A stretch of 64,000 nt of DNA, taken from assembly GCA_013433145.1 (NCBI GenBank), contig CM024170.1, forward strand, positions 434,001 to 498,000, given 5' to 3'. The position numbers and the translations under genes are program-made. This DNA comes from Ascaris suum (lineage: Eukaryota; Nematoda; Chromadorea; Rhabditida; Ascarididae). Position 1 is the first letter of the stretch, and every line of letters begins with the position of its first letter. This document shows positions 47,149 through 61,179 of the stretch, one piece after another. The notes under the pieces were generated by a model. It saw nothing but the letters and a program-made list of their open reading frames with translations, searched no databases and was not told the DNA's origin.

Positions 47149-48565
47149 TGATCACTTCCACTCGGTACTTGAGCAATATATCTGCCATTGGGAAAGACGA
47201 GATAGGAGTGGACGGCGGCAACGGCTGCGTAACGACCGGCGTGCATGAGACCAGTAAAGTGCCCGGCTGAGGACCCATTTCAACCTGCACATTCGCTGGA
47301 GGATCCGGAAGACCGACTATAAGAATCCACAATATAACAATTAATATTTCATCGAATATCAAAGTATATATTTCTAAAGAACTGTAGCAAGGTACTAAGA
47401 GTTGACCATCCGGAGCAAAGCACTAAGGTAAACGAATCACGAAGTGAAGTAATCGTCCGGATTCAAGACGTGATTCTCTCACGTAGAAGCATCGAAAGAT
47501 GTATCACATTAACCAAATCAATCACAACCAACAACAGGTAGATTCAAAATATCGCACTTATGTAAATGAAATAGAAATGAATAAGAAATACTTCACACTG
47601 CAATCCAGCAGGGTACTCTGGCAAAGATTTTTGCTAAGCGTCTATCGCTTTTGTACGCACGTAAACCTTAGCTTTACCGTCCACAATTACTTAAAACATT
47701 TCATTGTGGCATTAAATCTCTTTCTTCGGCATGAAGCAAATATCCAACATTGCCATAAAAAGCAAAACCCGAAAATTATTTGCACAACTACAACTGTGCT
47801 TAGTATAAGTCCATCGTCTGAAGAGAAAATATATTCTGCTTAGATACTTGTGTATTATATAGGCAAACCAATAAATATCACATCACTCACTTACTGAGTG
47901 CACAATCGCCGAAGCCGAATTCTGGGTCGCTGTCGCTTACGTCCACTGCGCATAGAGGGGCGTTTTGCATGCACGCACAATCCGTGCAGTTATTGCTTAG
48001 TTCTGATGGATTTCGACAGTTCACATACTTCTTTTTGCTGCGGCGGCTATACGTCTTCTCCAAATAATCTAAAAAGTTTCAAGTTTATGAAGAGAACTCA
48101 TTTGTTAACTCTCATATGAGTTAAACGATTTTCAGGGACGTACCACAAATTTCCTCCAGCTTCAAGCGGATGTCCTTTCTTCGGGATCAGAACATTCGTT
48201 TAAGATTTTCAATGCACCCATAATAGAGAATATGATCCTACATACTGCAAATGTTTTACCTGTTGGCTCATGGCTATCGCTGGCATTTCCCTGATAAGGC
48301 AACGAGAGTTATGTTTGCGTTTGATTCTTGGCAAGATATCGGCCAAATGGTAATTTCTCATGATACCGGGGAGAGGAAAAGACATAGCAAAAGTGGAGTA
48401 GTTTTTCAAGTTCCGAAATAATACGGAGCTGAGATTGTGTAACATTCTTTTTACTCTCAGAGAATCTAGCAGATCAAAGTTATAGTCAATAGAAAAAGAC
48501 GCATCCCCTTGATCCAGGGACATGAACAACATGGCGACCGAAGGAATGGAGAACACATCGGGATC
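47149..48565 (-). CDS. RIM-binding protein-like gene, four exons around an FN3 domain
   Basis: RIM-binding proteins link presynaptic calcium channels to active-zone RIM and carry SH3 and fibronectin III domains. Exons proposed: 48455-48565 (DPDVFSIPSVAMLFMSLDQG), 48144-48178 (KGHPLEAGGNL), 47895-48046 (contains SKKKYVNCRNPSELSNNCTD and DVSDSDPEFGFGD) and 47149-47316. All four join in phase. The last begins GLPDPPANVQVEMGPQPGTL, the hallmark start of a RIM-BP FN3 repeat. The FN3 then breaks frame: the first half reads to TPVVTQPLPPS, while the second half (AVHSYLVFPNGRYIAQVPSG) is in the -1 frame. SH3 domains and later FN3 repeats were not found nearby, so this may be a decayed or mis-sequenced gene, or most exons lie elsewhere. 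Confidence 0.6.
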
Positions 48566-50600
48566 CTAGATGTCTGACCACTACAGCCCACAAAGGACAC
48601 TCTATATTCACAGTTATGATGGATGAGTTCGAAGCCATCGTTGGAGCGCACGCAGGAGGGGAGCAATCGGTTTGAAATTTTGGGTGAGCAGCTCGGAATT
48701 TGCGCGCATAGCAGCGAAGATGTGCGACGAGGGATTACTTTGCACGCAAAAGTGACGTGCTCTTTTTCAATTAATCGATTCAAGGAGAAGAAATGCGATC
48801 CAACACATAAAAATTGAGGACATAATAGATAGCAGAAACTAGAACCCGGAAGGGAGCAACTGATAACACTATTGAAAAGCTTATCCAAAAACCCAACTTT
48901 CTCAAGGCTTCGCTTACTGAAAAACAGTTCTTCTGCTGCAGAAGGACAATCCAAATGTAATAAAAAGGTGTTGCCCAATATTAGTTCTACCGACAGTTTT
49001 TTCTCGAAGACACTGAGCAAAAGACTACAGCAGCAAATCCGATAGAAGGAATTCGTCGAACAGGCAAGCTCTAGCGCGGGCAATTCAACGTTTGACCAAA
49101 TACACGTTCTTAGTTACGTGCTCGAAACAACTAGATAGCACAACTTGTCCTTGTATTTGCTGTTTGTGGACTACGAATAAGCCCTCGTTCCATCGAATGC
49201 GCCACCTTTTGGTAATCAACCGTAAATTCCTCGGCACGACCTTTCAATAGTCTCCATCCTTCATAAGCTCCAGCATCAACCGAGGTCTACAATCTGCGCA
49301 CCCGGAACGGAAATACTAGTGCCGGTCAAGAAAGGATTACGACGGAGGAATTGCATTCTATCACTGCTGGGCAAAAGACTTGCAATTCGTATTCCTTGAG
49401 CCAGATTAGCAGAACAAGAATGTAAACGAGGCGTGAAGACGTTGCCGCAGACGAAGTTCTCAGATGACACATTCCTGATATCCCGAGGCTGCAATGAATT
49501 GGAAAAAGTGGAACGCGAACTTGGGGGAAAATGATGGGAGAAAAAATTCTCGCAGTAAACCTGAAGAGCAACCGATAGGAAGCGCAAACGAGTTTTCTCT
49601 GTCATGACACCTGCGTGAAAATATGCAAAGAGACGGCAGCAAACGCATGACGTAGAATTAAGGAAGTCTGAGAAAAATTCTGCAAGAAAAGAGATCTCTG
49701 AATTCAATTGGAGTTTAAGTTTTCTATGGCATCAATGAGTTGTAAGCGAAGTTTTTCGACAAAGGCGTGGTGCCAACACTTTTGCACCGCTCGGAGACGC
49801 GGGCGGTCCCCACGAAAGTGCGCATGCTGTTAGCAGTGAAAGATTGTGAAAATGAACGCAACAAGGATGAACTTCGTCGACAGAAAATCAATGAATGGGG
49901 TGCTCCAAAGCAAAAATGAAAAATGTTGTGACCGAAGCTGAAATGGGAAAGTTTCGATGGTCGGCAAAATATCCTTTATGAAAAACGATGTGCATGCAAG
50001 ATGAATTGCATGATGTGTGGCATGCCATCGCGTACTGATGAGAAAGTTAGAGAATGACGTGCAATTAGATAGAAGTGCCCTTTCGAAGGCGATCAGAGGA
50101 AAAACACTGATCAAAGAAGTGGTAAATAGATGCAACGGGAGCCTTATTGATTGCCTTGTTGATTGAAAATGAAATGATGCGAAGAAAAAAAAATGGTCCG
50201 AGATGATTCTAGACAAGCATTTTTCCACAAGCCTGTGCATCACCTCAGTTGCATTCGCGCCGTATACGCCAAGTTCTCCATTAGTAGTTACCATCCCTTT
50301 TAAATACAAGAACTTATATCGTTATGGCTGTACTAAGTCAATCAAATGAACAGTCATTGCAAAGGAATAATAGCGATGTATGCATTAGACCAATACTAAG
50401 CAGAAAACATGAAGCACATGTTTAATTTGGCACGTGTTGACTAGGTATTATACTGGAGGATCTAGTGAATTTTATGGACTTACCGCGTAGGATTCCGGAA
50501 TAAATAGTAGTGTTTGGATTCCATCTGATGATCCTTGGAGAACCACTTGAACGATCCAAAGGTTCGTAACTTATACCTGAAGATGTGAAGGAATTGTGCA
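48566..50600. other. No supported gene; long minus-strand frames
   Basis: Minus-strand open frames of 205 codons (48466-49083), 143 codons (49276-49707) and 159 codons (49830-50309) occur here. They are Cys-, Phe- and Ser-rich without motifs. Possible 5' exons of the RIM-binding protein-like gene would fall here, but none is recognisable. Confidence 0.35.
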
Positions 50601-50619
50601 AATGCGCTTCATCCCTATA

Positions 50620-51720
50620 AGAATGACATCGATAATTTGTTGTTTGTATCCTCACTTGCACCCGCGTGGTTTCTTCGACCAATTTAGTCTGTCTGAAGTT
50701 TTTGTTCCGCAGGGGTCCCACAAGGAAATGTCTTGGGCCCTGTTTTGTTCCTCATATACATTAACGATTTTTCTGATAGCATTTTGGATAAAACCAAGCT
50801 CCTTGCTAATGGACTCAAAGTTTATTGTTCGTTGCATGACCCTATCTACCACTTCCGTATTCTACAAAGCGACCTGGATGCACTCGGCAAGTTGTCGAAA
50901 CTTTGGCAGTTAAATGTTCCCCATGAAAAATATCATGTGATTCGTATTGACTTCCGGCATTAGGAGGTGACCTCTCTACTCCTGATGCTGTTTGCGATCT
51001 TTGTATCATAATCGACTCTAAGCTTTACGGAGCCTGTTAAGTTCCACTCTTTCTAAGAAATCCTCAAAAATTTAAAAATGCATTTCTGCGCTTTGCAGCA
51101 CAGATGTATTTAGCATTATCGAAATGTCTTCATCACATACTGCCGACCCGTTTTGAAATAGTGTGCTCTCATGTGGTCTCCTTATTTGATTTTTAATATT
51201 AGGCTGCTAGAAAATGTTCAGAAACGCATCCCCATCTTGCTTTTCGCAGCAACTACCGTGGTCCATACCACCAAAATTATATCACACGACTGAAACAACT
51301 TCAACGTAGAACCACTGGAATATCGCAGGCTCAAATTTGACTTGGTTGTTTGTTGTAAAATTGTGTTAGGCTTCTCCGACATTCCAGTATCAGAAATATT
51401 TCAGTTGTCCCTCTCCATAGCGATGTGCGCATCGGTTTCAGCTCGCCAGAGCATGTTGCAGTACAAACGGTGTTCTATGGAGTTTTCAGTTTCGCGCTAT
51501 ACAAGACTGGAATCTGCTCCATGGCGCGAAATCATTATTGCACCCATTCCTTCAGCTTTTAAGCTATGGTTGAATAGTTTCGATTAACACACTACTTTGC
51601 TCCTGTGTACTGAATGACCACTCGTCTATATTGTACTTTGAGAAAGGTAGTCCTTGCTGTTCATGTTCACATGCTCTTGTACGTTTTCCCATTTTGGAGT
51701 TTTGAAATAAATAAACAAGT
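50620..51720 (+). mobile_element. Decayed non-LTR retrotransposon (CR1/Jockey-like reverse transcriptase)
   Basis: The plus strand encodes GVPQGNVLGPVLFLIYINDF, the reverse transcriptase GVPQGSVLGP-LF-IND motif, followed by LLANGLKVY where the catalytic FADD box is expected, then SDLDALGKLSKLWQLNV. A later frame (RRLKFDLVVCCKIVLGF then SDIPVSEIFQ) matches the LINE region after the polymerase, and FKLWLNSFD resembles the end of ORF2. Frames are broken by shifts and the catalytic aspartates are lost, so it is dead. The 3' end probably lies at the GAAATAAATAAACAAGTAA run near 51710. Confidence 0.8.
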
Positions 51721-52786
51721 AATACCATGAAAAGCGTCTCTCAAAAACATGGCTTCGATCAGCTGCTGAAAAATGCTAGTCTTCGGGAAATGCACTGTGA
51801 AAATCGGATTAGCACCCCTTCTGTGCGAGGAATGACTTCATGGTTTCCCCGGGAGACGAAGGTAGCAAGGGTATTCTCACGGAACGTGGGCCATGAGTTA
51901 GTCCTTTTACATAATTATACTTCGGATGCTTGCTTCATAGGTAAACGGTTGGTGAGATGTTAGGTTTTCTGAGCGCATAAAAATGCCTCTACAGACTTCT
52001 TATGCAATGGCAGATGTGAGGAGAGTAATATCCGAGAAGTGAAAGATGATTAGTGGGGAAGATGAGTGGCAATGCCTGAATGAAATGCTCACAAACAGCA
52101 GCTTGCCAGTGCACAGAGGGCAAAGTTATGGCTTATGCAAAGGTAGAACGTTTATGGCACATTAGTTCGCTAGAGATGTGAAGCCGAGTCATAAAAGGCG
52201 CTGAAATACCCGAGCAGCTTTGTCCATCCGAGAACTGAGCAGTTACCACATGTGAATTAAATAAGAGCGCCACGAATTCTCCTCTTGTTTTACAAAGCCA
52301 TGGATCCTCGCGTTGTCTTGGCCAAAAGGTCATGCGGTTTTGCCTCGCGACTGGCTAAGCAAGATATGGCACATTCCCTTTTCCCTCACAGCTAACCTTC
52401 TACCTCGTTCACACACTTGGCTACTTTACACTATGTTTCATATGTAATTACACCCTGTTCTATCGTAGTCATGATAGCATCCTTCTTAAGGAGTCAGAAC
52501 CTCATCACATTCCAAGATCCCTTCCACTGATGCCACAATCTGCGTCCATAATTCACAGAGAAAACAACTCCGAAGGGATGAACTGATGACATGCATCACA
52601 CCTCTATGCCGAATGGGGTTTAGTTGTACCCGAAGGTTTCAGAAACCTCAGTCGTAGAAGTAGTGTCGTGGTAGAATGCTCATTTTCACTGGACAGAAGT
52701 CACTCTATTCGAGCAAGGTGAAGCAGCACTTTCAAGCAGACATTCTCGTTCCCACTTCAATGACTCTATAACGCTGTTAAGCTTAC
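51721..52786. other. No supported gene
   Basis: Short frames only. A 31-codon plus-strand frame near 52301 beginning MDPRVVLAKRSCGF looks coding-like but stands alone. Confidence 0.4.
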
Positions 52787-52924
52787 CTGGTCTAGCGCCG
52801 ATAAAAGATCCCTTGCCATAAAATAGTGGTTTTTTGTGGGCCATATAGAGCAAACATCTCATCATCGCGAAACATAAAAGTCCAATGAGCGACCACAACG
52901 CCAACAGATACAACAGCGACAACA
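52787..52924 (-). CDS. Probable exon with a transmembrane segment, unknown gene
   Basis: Lies between a CATTTTCAG acceptor and a CAG/GTAAGC donor, both close to nematode consensus. One frame is open throughout: LSLLYLLALWSLIGLLCFAM is a clear membrane-spanning stretch followed by a basic tail (MAHKKPLFYGKGSF). A second frame is open for most of the length. No family is recognised and no neighbours could be linked. Confidence 0.4.
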
Positions 52925-53230
52925 CTGAAAATGTTATTGTTGTTCACTTCGACATGCCCAGATCAGATGCAGCTAGAGGAACTTACTCTAATGATTAATT
53001 TATTAATGATTAACCAAACGTTGGGATCGGATCACTTAAGGTAATCTTACTCCCTGAACAAAATATGCTTATAGATCGATTGCTGAAGCATTCGGAACAT
53101 TAATTCCAACCCGACATTAAGAAGCAGCATTGCTAAATTACTCTGCTTATTCTAATGACTACAAAAGCATATAAGCAGTAGGAAGGCCCCATGAGATCTG
53201 AGTGCGAATAGTTTCAATAGTGATCCCTCC
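52925..53230. other. No gene seen
   Basis: AT-rich stretch with no supported coding feature. Confidence 0.4.
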
Positions 53231-53875
53231 ATGTTTCTGCCAACAAACGTTGAACGCTTCACTGCAGAGACCTCAATGATTCATTCTTGTCGTTCCAGCG
53301 TCTTGCGCCAGCATAACGAACGCTGCAAGCAAGTAGGACTCTTGAAGGATGTGACGACGTATTTCTTGTCTCGGGCTATACCAATCCTGAAGATTTCATG
53401 CGAGGACACTTATATAGAAATCTTTAGTGGAAATGAAAGGTTGCACGATCCTCGTCATCCATGCGACAGCCACGGAACACTGTCAACGACGCTGTATGTT
53501 TCTTTTCGTAAGAAACAGGAAGAAATGGCCGTGATCTCATCCGGGAGTCACCAACGTTCCGCGTATGCACCGCGCAGTGACCTTCTGTCTCTCATCCCTC
53601 CCAATCAATGGAAATCCCGACGGAAGAGGAGATTTCCTCAAAGCAATATTAAATATTCCCCCCCCCCCCTTCCTTGCTCTCGATGTTTTTTAGGAAGCAA
53701 TGAGCAATCATATGAAATGATGCAAATGAACGGCGAAAGTGGAACCACACACTCATGGGTGGAATTTCTAAGATACCCAATTTTTTTTAGATTTTGTGGC
53801 TTGAAGTTTGTTGCCAAGGCGAAGAGAACCTCGTTCAAAAGTAAACTAAACATGGCGAACACGATAGTGAGATGA
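53231..53875 (+). other. 214-codon open frame, uncertain
   Basis: Longest uninterrupted non-repeat frame on the right side of the window. It includes DTYIEIFSGNERLHDPRHPC and KKQEEMAVISSGSHQRSAYA. It spans a poly-C run at 53658-53669. It overlaps a 143-codon minus-strand frame (53638-54069, beginning MLTNFFAFTAEDLHQSAEEA and holding one possible membrane segment), and at most one is likely real. No motif is recognised in either. Confidence 0.25.
53658..53669. repeat. Poly-C run
   Basis: Twelve consecutive C bases; a likely site of length error. Confidence 0.9.
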
Positions 53876-54069
53876 GAAATCAATAAAATTTTGTGCCACC
53901 ATTCACCGCGACATCCATCAGAAGCATGAGAATCTTCATTCGCCGTGGAGATTTGTGGAGATCCCAATCCTAATTTATAAGAAATCGCAGATTTCCATCT
54001 AATGTCAACGGCTTCCTCAGCACTTTGGTGTAAATCTTCCGCTGTGAATGCAAAGAAGTTCGTCAACAC

Positions 54070-56130
<2,061 letters not shown>

Positions 56131-56592
56131 CCGAGAACTATTGAAAAGGCAGTTTTGAAATTTCATGGGTTCGGTGTACACCTAGAATGACCTCCCAAAC
56201 TATCGTGTTTTGACCCAACAACTCTGAGATAATTTGGATGTAATAAAACCTGTGCGCGTTTCACATCAGTAAGACTTTTCCTTTCACATCACCCCAGTTC
56301 CAAACGACTTGAAAAGTGCCACACGTGTGGCATTACGTGTGCTCCTGCATCCCGTCCACTCAAACAACTAACTGCATCAGTCACCGATAAATAGATTACT
56401 AAACGAAATAAGGCCTTGTATTTGAGTCGATTTGATCTCATACAAATCATTCACAGAAGAATGGGATCAGGTTTCTGCGATCCAAACGATGTAAAATGCT
56501 TGCAAATATTACAGTATTGTCAAATACCTGTAACAAGATGTGTTCCATAATGAGAAACTGTAAAATAAGCGCACCAAAACGTTTGACTGCAA

Positions 56593-57845
56593 ATGGATGG
56601 AGATGACAGAAAGCCAAATAAGGGACAGCAGCAAAAGATTCGAAGTCCTAGAGATGATGCAAGGTGTTTCTGAAAGCAGAAGCAATGCTGATGTTGACAA
56701 CTTTAAGCAAAGGAGGAAGTGAAAGAGAATAGAAAAATTCGAAATGTTATTCGTGACATCGGCGAAGAAGTAAAATAATTTTTTAATTCAATAAGACCGG
56801 CAATCACTTCTAGAAACTTTCGAAACGATATTAGCGAACTGACCCACCTCAATAAAAGATGAGCAGCCAATTTCGAATTCATATTCTGACATTTGCGCCG
56901 AATTCTTTTTATGAAAGGAGGTTAAATCAGACAAGAAAAGGATCTTGTTGCAGCTGTCACGATGAATATTGTGACGCCGCTTCTCACAACCTTACGCAGA
57001 CAAATGCGAGGACCTAAGAAGGATGATCCAATACGGTGAGAATAGTATAGCGAATAGTTAAGAGTGTACAAAGAGAGCAAGTGGTCAGCAGCTGTGACAG
57101 TAAAGGTGGCTTTCCCGATATAAGGAATTTCCGACAGATCAATTGCAACTGCGGAGGTGATCCAACAACTTCGCAGTTATGATCGGAGAAGAAAGAGTGG
57201 ACGGCGTTTTCGGACGCGCCAATGCAGGAAACAGTCCGGTATGATCGAATAATGCAAGGGGGCTTTGGTTCGGCTCCATGTTCAGCTAAAAATTTATTTA
57301 AACACAAGGAATTAAGGGGCAGTTTCAGCAGTGATCAACAACTTTACCAACGCTTATAAAATACAAAGTTCAATGAAAGTTGCAAGGAGAGGCACCTACT
57401 GAAAATTACAAACGAAGGGCTGAAAAGATGAAAAGGCAATAGGTACAACTGCCAGAAGAGTGCGACACGCACTGCGCAGCAGAGAAGGAAGGTTTTGGAA
57501 AAATGCCATTACGTCTTTTTGATTCACCCAAAAACCCGCAATACTTTGCCTCAAAGTTTGCGTAGCTGTCGATAAAAAATAATCGAGTCGATATGTGCGT
57601 TCACTGCGCGGTTGAGACAAGCCAGCAAAACGGCTATTTTTGGTTGCAGGCCATTTTTATTAACCAGCTCTCAGAATATTTCATTGCTCGTATTCTTCCC
57701 TATATATCTTTCTCTATTAAGAACTCAGGACAAAGCAAACCTGAGTGAATATAGATATAAGCCATGGCTAATGAAAAATGCGGCACTGGTTGGAAAGCAG
57801 CAACAACGATATAAGTTGATTCCCGTGAAGCGGCTAACGAAATAA
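56593..57845 (+). CDS. Small basic protein gene, four exons, unknown product
   Basis: Exons: 56593-56663 (MDGDDRKPNKGQQQKIRSPR), 57000-57035 (QMRGPKKDDPI, after CTTACGCAG, donor CG/GTGAGA), 57138-57238 (IATAEVIQQLRSYDRRRKSG, after TTTCCGACAG, donor G/GTATGA) and 57729-57845 (LSEYRYKPWLMKNAALVGKQ to a stop). The first three join in phase, each junction completing an arginine codon. The third-to-fourth junction is out of phase by itself, so a short exon is missing or a different boundary is used. The product is strongly basic (R/K-rich), suggesting nucleic-acid or ribosome association, but that is inference from composition only. Confidence 0.5.
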
Positions 57846-57870
57846 ATGCATCCAACAGCGAAATAAATCA

Positions 57871-57938
57871 TTCCAGCAGTCATTATATTAGACTGCCACC
57901 TATATTCCAGCAGTCATTATATTAGACTGCCACCTATC
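57871..57938. repeat. Two-copy 34 bp tandem repeat
   Basis: A perfect duplication of a 34 bp unit beginning TTCCAGCAGTCATTATATTA, at 57871-57904 and 57905-57938, just downstream of the basic-protein gene. Confidence 0.95.
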
Positions 57939-58946
57939 AAGCTTGGATGATATAGAGTTACAACTGAGACCTTGGATAATAATAGTGAAAAAGCTAACTC
58001 GTTATAGACCAGAGATGGAATTCCATAAAGCCGAAAAGCTATGAGCAAGTCGCAGACCAATAACAAACAAGGCAAAAAAGCATGGATGCGGTAAATAATT
58101 ATAAATAAGTCTACTTATCTCTTATATATTCGCCTTGCTCTTTGTCTCCTATTCCATATAATCCATATGCCTCCTACGCCTCGGCATTTCTTATTTTATG
58201 GTCCTTACTTTTTTCTGCTTAGATTGTCCCCCTCTTCCTCAGTTTCACACACCTGTTTGATCCCCTGCCCACAACTACCACATGATAATGCATCGTAAAA
58301 TTTGAAACGTTGTGACATTACTATTGAAATTTGCGCAAAAATTGTCACCAACACTATAATTCTGTTAATTTTAGTTTACAATACAATATGTGCATCACGT
58401 CGTCTACTTCCATTCTTATAGGAAACGAAGCATCTACTGTCTGCATATACGTGTTACTTTAGTTACTATTTTCATATGGAGGCATACAGTTAGCGGTTCT
58501 GTTATGTCACTGCGACCGAACTAACTCATCACCACTTGGCTGAAATTGTTATCAGTGATAGGTTGTGATAATAACTAAATAAATAAATAACAAGTAAGTA
58601 AACAAATATACAGACAAATAACAAGATAAACGAATAAACGGGTAGAGAATTACGCAAAAAAACAGAGTGATGAACCATAAAATAAGAGAGTGGTAAGAAG
58701 AAGAGGGGAAAGTAGAGCGAAATAGACAAAAAGCAAAAGAGGAAAACAGCACAAGGTAAATGCAAAGACAAAAATATTTACTGACCGTAATAGAAGTAAG
58801 AATGAAAGTAAACGAAGCGATATAAAGTATTATAGTAATTACCCAGAGACACAAAAAGCGCTAAATCAAGGGGCATATGGCTCTCCGTAAACCTGCATTG
58901 TTGTAGTGAGGAAAAGGGCGAAATAGAAAATATAGCAAGAACAAAT
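57939..58946. other. No gene seen
   Basis: AT-rich, with a purine-rich plus strand at 58560-58860 that yields hydrophobic minus-strand frames of low complexity. No supported gene. Confidence 0.45.
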
Positions 58947-59347
58947 ATGATGGCACCACATGCCCCACAGAAAGTAAGGAAGGCGAATATGGGGATTCAG
59001 GCGGAGACCTTCTTGGAATCCTCATTCGCCACACAACTTTGCACAACCTGCTGCCACATGCGCGAACGTGTAACAATGTTCTCTTTCGCTCTCATCTTTT
59101 TATGGCTGCCACCTTGCCAACCCATTTCCATTTCGCGCAGACGAATCCAGCGATAGAGGCACCTGCTTTGCGGCCTGGAATCATCTCAATGCACTTTACA
59201 GAAACAATTCCGGTTCGAGTTTTTCCGATGAGTGCGGAACAGCTGCATTATATGCGTGAACTAACGCACCAAAATGAACCAGCGAAGCTCGCAGGGGCAT
59301 ACGCATCTACACACGTGGAGACGGCATCTTTGCAACGTTCCCTTTGA
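58947..59347 (+). CDS. Small two-exon gene, 109 residues, unknown product
   Basis: Exon 1 at 58947-59069 begins MMAPHAPQKVRKANMGIQAE and ends TCCHMRER at a CGT/GTAACA donor. A 71 bp pyrimidine-rich intron ends in TTTCGCGCAG. Exon 2 at 59141-59347 contains PALRPGIISMHFTETIPVRV and EQLHYMRELTHQNEPAKLAG and runs to a stop. Both boundaries are in phase 0. The intron size is typical for nematodes. The first exon holds a Cys cluster (C-TTCC). I recognise no family. The minus strand is also partly open over exon 1, but without splice support. Confidence 0.5.
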
Positions 59348-61179
59348 ATGTTCTTGTAAAGCACATTTATAGAGACGCATAAGGAAGAGATTGTTTTCTT
59401 GACTTAAGTCAATAACAACCTTTTATGCGCTGCGCTGGCTGCCCGCTTTTCAGTGGCATCTTGGAGCAGTAGACCGTTCCACGAGATAAAACAAGGCACA
59501 ATGGCCAGTAACACTTCCGAAGTCCACGACAATACAGTTATAAATGCTGTCGGCCACGTCATACGCTCGAAAATGACAATGAATATCAGACGACTTATTG
59601 CTTCGTTGAGTTGACAATTCACATGAGCGCACTGCAAAAAATTCTTAAATCAGATTCCTCACTGACTTCTCCCAAGACAGCTTTGCAAAAATTTGAATGC
59701 GCAAATTTCTTCACATTGTCGCCAATTTGTCTGCTGATGCATTACAATGATGTCGATGCCTTATATGTATTTAGGTGTGCTGTGTCAAGAGAGGAGTCCT
59801 TGCAGCGCCGCAATTTTTATCACCGACCATTTACCATGCCCCCTCCCTCTCTCTCCATCCTCACTCACTTCTGCTGCATGAGCACTACCACTCCCAAACA
59901 ATTCCGCTCTCATCACACAAGGCTGAGAATCTTTAATCGATGAATGTTGCTGCTCAATTTGGCGCGGCAGTAAACGCGAGCAATATGGGATGAACTGTTA
60001 TTCGCGAATTTATTCAATCCAACTTATAAAACTGCAAGAAATCGACCAGGTAAAGGTGTTGCGAACGAAAAAAATTGAAGTATCATCAAGCTTATGTACC
60101 GTCTGAATATATTCAGACCATCAGAAATGGAGAAAGAATGATATTTGAATCCAGAAATGCAAAGAGAGATATTACTCCCCAAAAATTCTCAATGGTATCT
60201 GATGTGCGGGAATTTCAGGTTATATTATTTAATCAGAAACGCTGATCAACAACATAATGAAGAAAAAAAACCCACTCAGAAGCATCAGCTTCGGGGCTTT
60301 TCTTCCTTCTCGCCACGATGTACTATAAACATCACTGCTCCGTAGTTTGATTTTTATTCGCCAAAATTTTTAGCTGTAACCTTTATATTATTTCAAACGT
60401 AGCTATCCATCTTCTTAAGCAATGCTGCATAAGTGCGCTAAGTTCTCATTATTTTTTCGTTGTTCGATTGAATAAATGGATGAATGTTTTAGAAACTGAT
60501 ATACAGCAAAGGAAACAACAACAACAACTCCATAGTCATCAGAGGAATATAGAAAACAAGTAGTGCTGTGCATGCGAAGTACAACAGCAAAAAATCAGAA
60601 CACCGGTGACAAAATATAAGTCATTGTCGCAGTCATACGCAGGTCAAAGCTGCACAATCGCAACATGAATGTTGAAAGGTCTTGCGCCTTCACAATACTT
60701 TCGAGAAAACCTTTCCGGATACGAACAATCCTGGATTGGGAACTTCTCAGAGAACACTTATTGAGCGGGTTATTCTGCCTGATGAGAGCAATGATTGTTC
60801 CGACTGTGCGATAGGAGGGTGGGGGGGGGGGGGGGGGGAGATGAAGAAAATTAAAGAGCCAATAAATTGAAATATCCGAAAAACCTCATGATTTTGCAGC
60901 AAAATGCAAGGTTGAACCCAAATATCCTCTAGGCCAGTGATTAGTCAGCAAGTCGCACAATCTGATATGTAAGTTACCAAGAGACTATTCCAAAAAGCAA
61001 CACGAACGAGGCGCACTTGAATTTCTTTAACCCCCCTTAATATGCGAGATAAGATGGCCGAAACTATCCCGGTACTCCATAATGAAAAGCAATATGCCAT
61101 AAATGCTGGACGGCAGTGATGATACAGTAGAGCAGCCAACATGTCATTTGCAACTTAAAACTCTTTGTGCAGATTTCAG
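59348..61179. other. No supported gene
   Basis: Frames on both strands at 59404-59943 and a three-frame-open window at 60666-60815 were inspected. None has a recognisable motif. The last may hold an upstream exon of the gene at 61.2 kb. Confidence 0.35.
60816..60840. repeat. Poly-G run
   Basis: GGGTGGG followed by a long G run, about 22 G in total; a likely site of sequencing or assembly length error. Confidence 0.9.

Noticed and set aside
48466..49083. 205-codon minus-strand frame
   Set aside because: No motif and Cys/Ser/Leu-rich without domain pattern; the better-supported exon at 48455-48565 uses a different frame over its end.
57139..57279. Minus-strand frame MEPNQSPLALFDHTGLFP starting just after a TTTTTAG acceptor
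   Set aside because: It looked like a first exon, but it is antisense to a plus-strand exon whose phases and splice sites fit neighbouring exons better.
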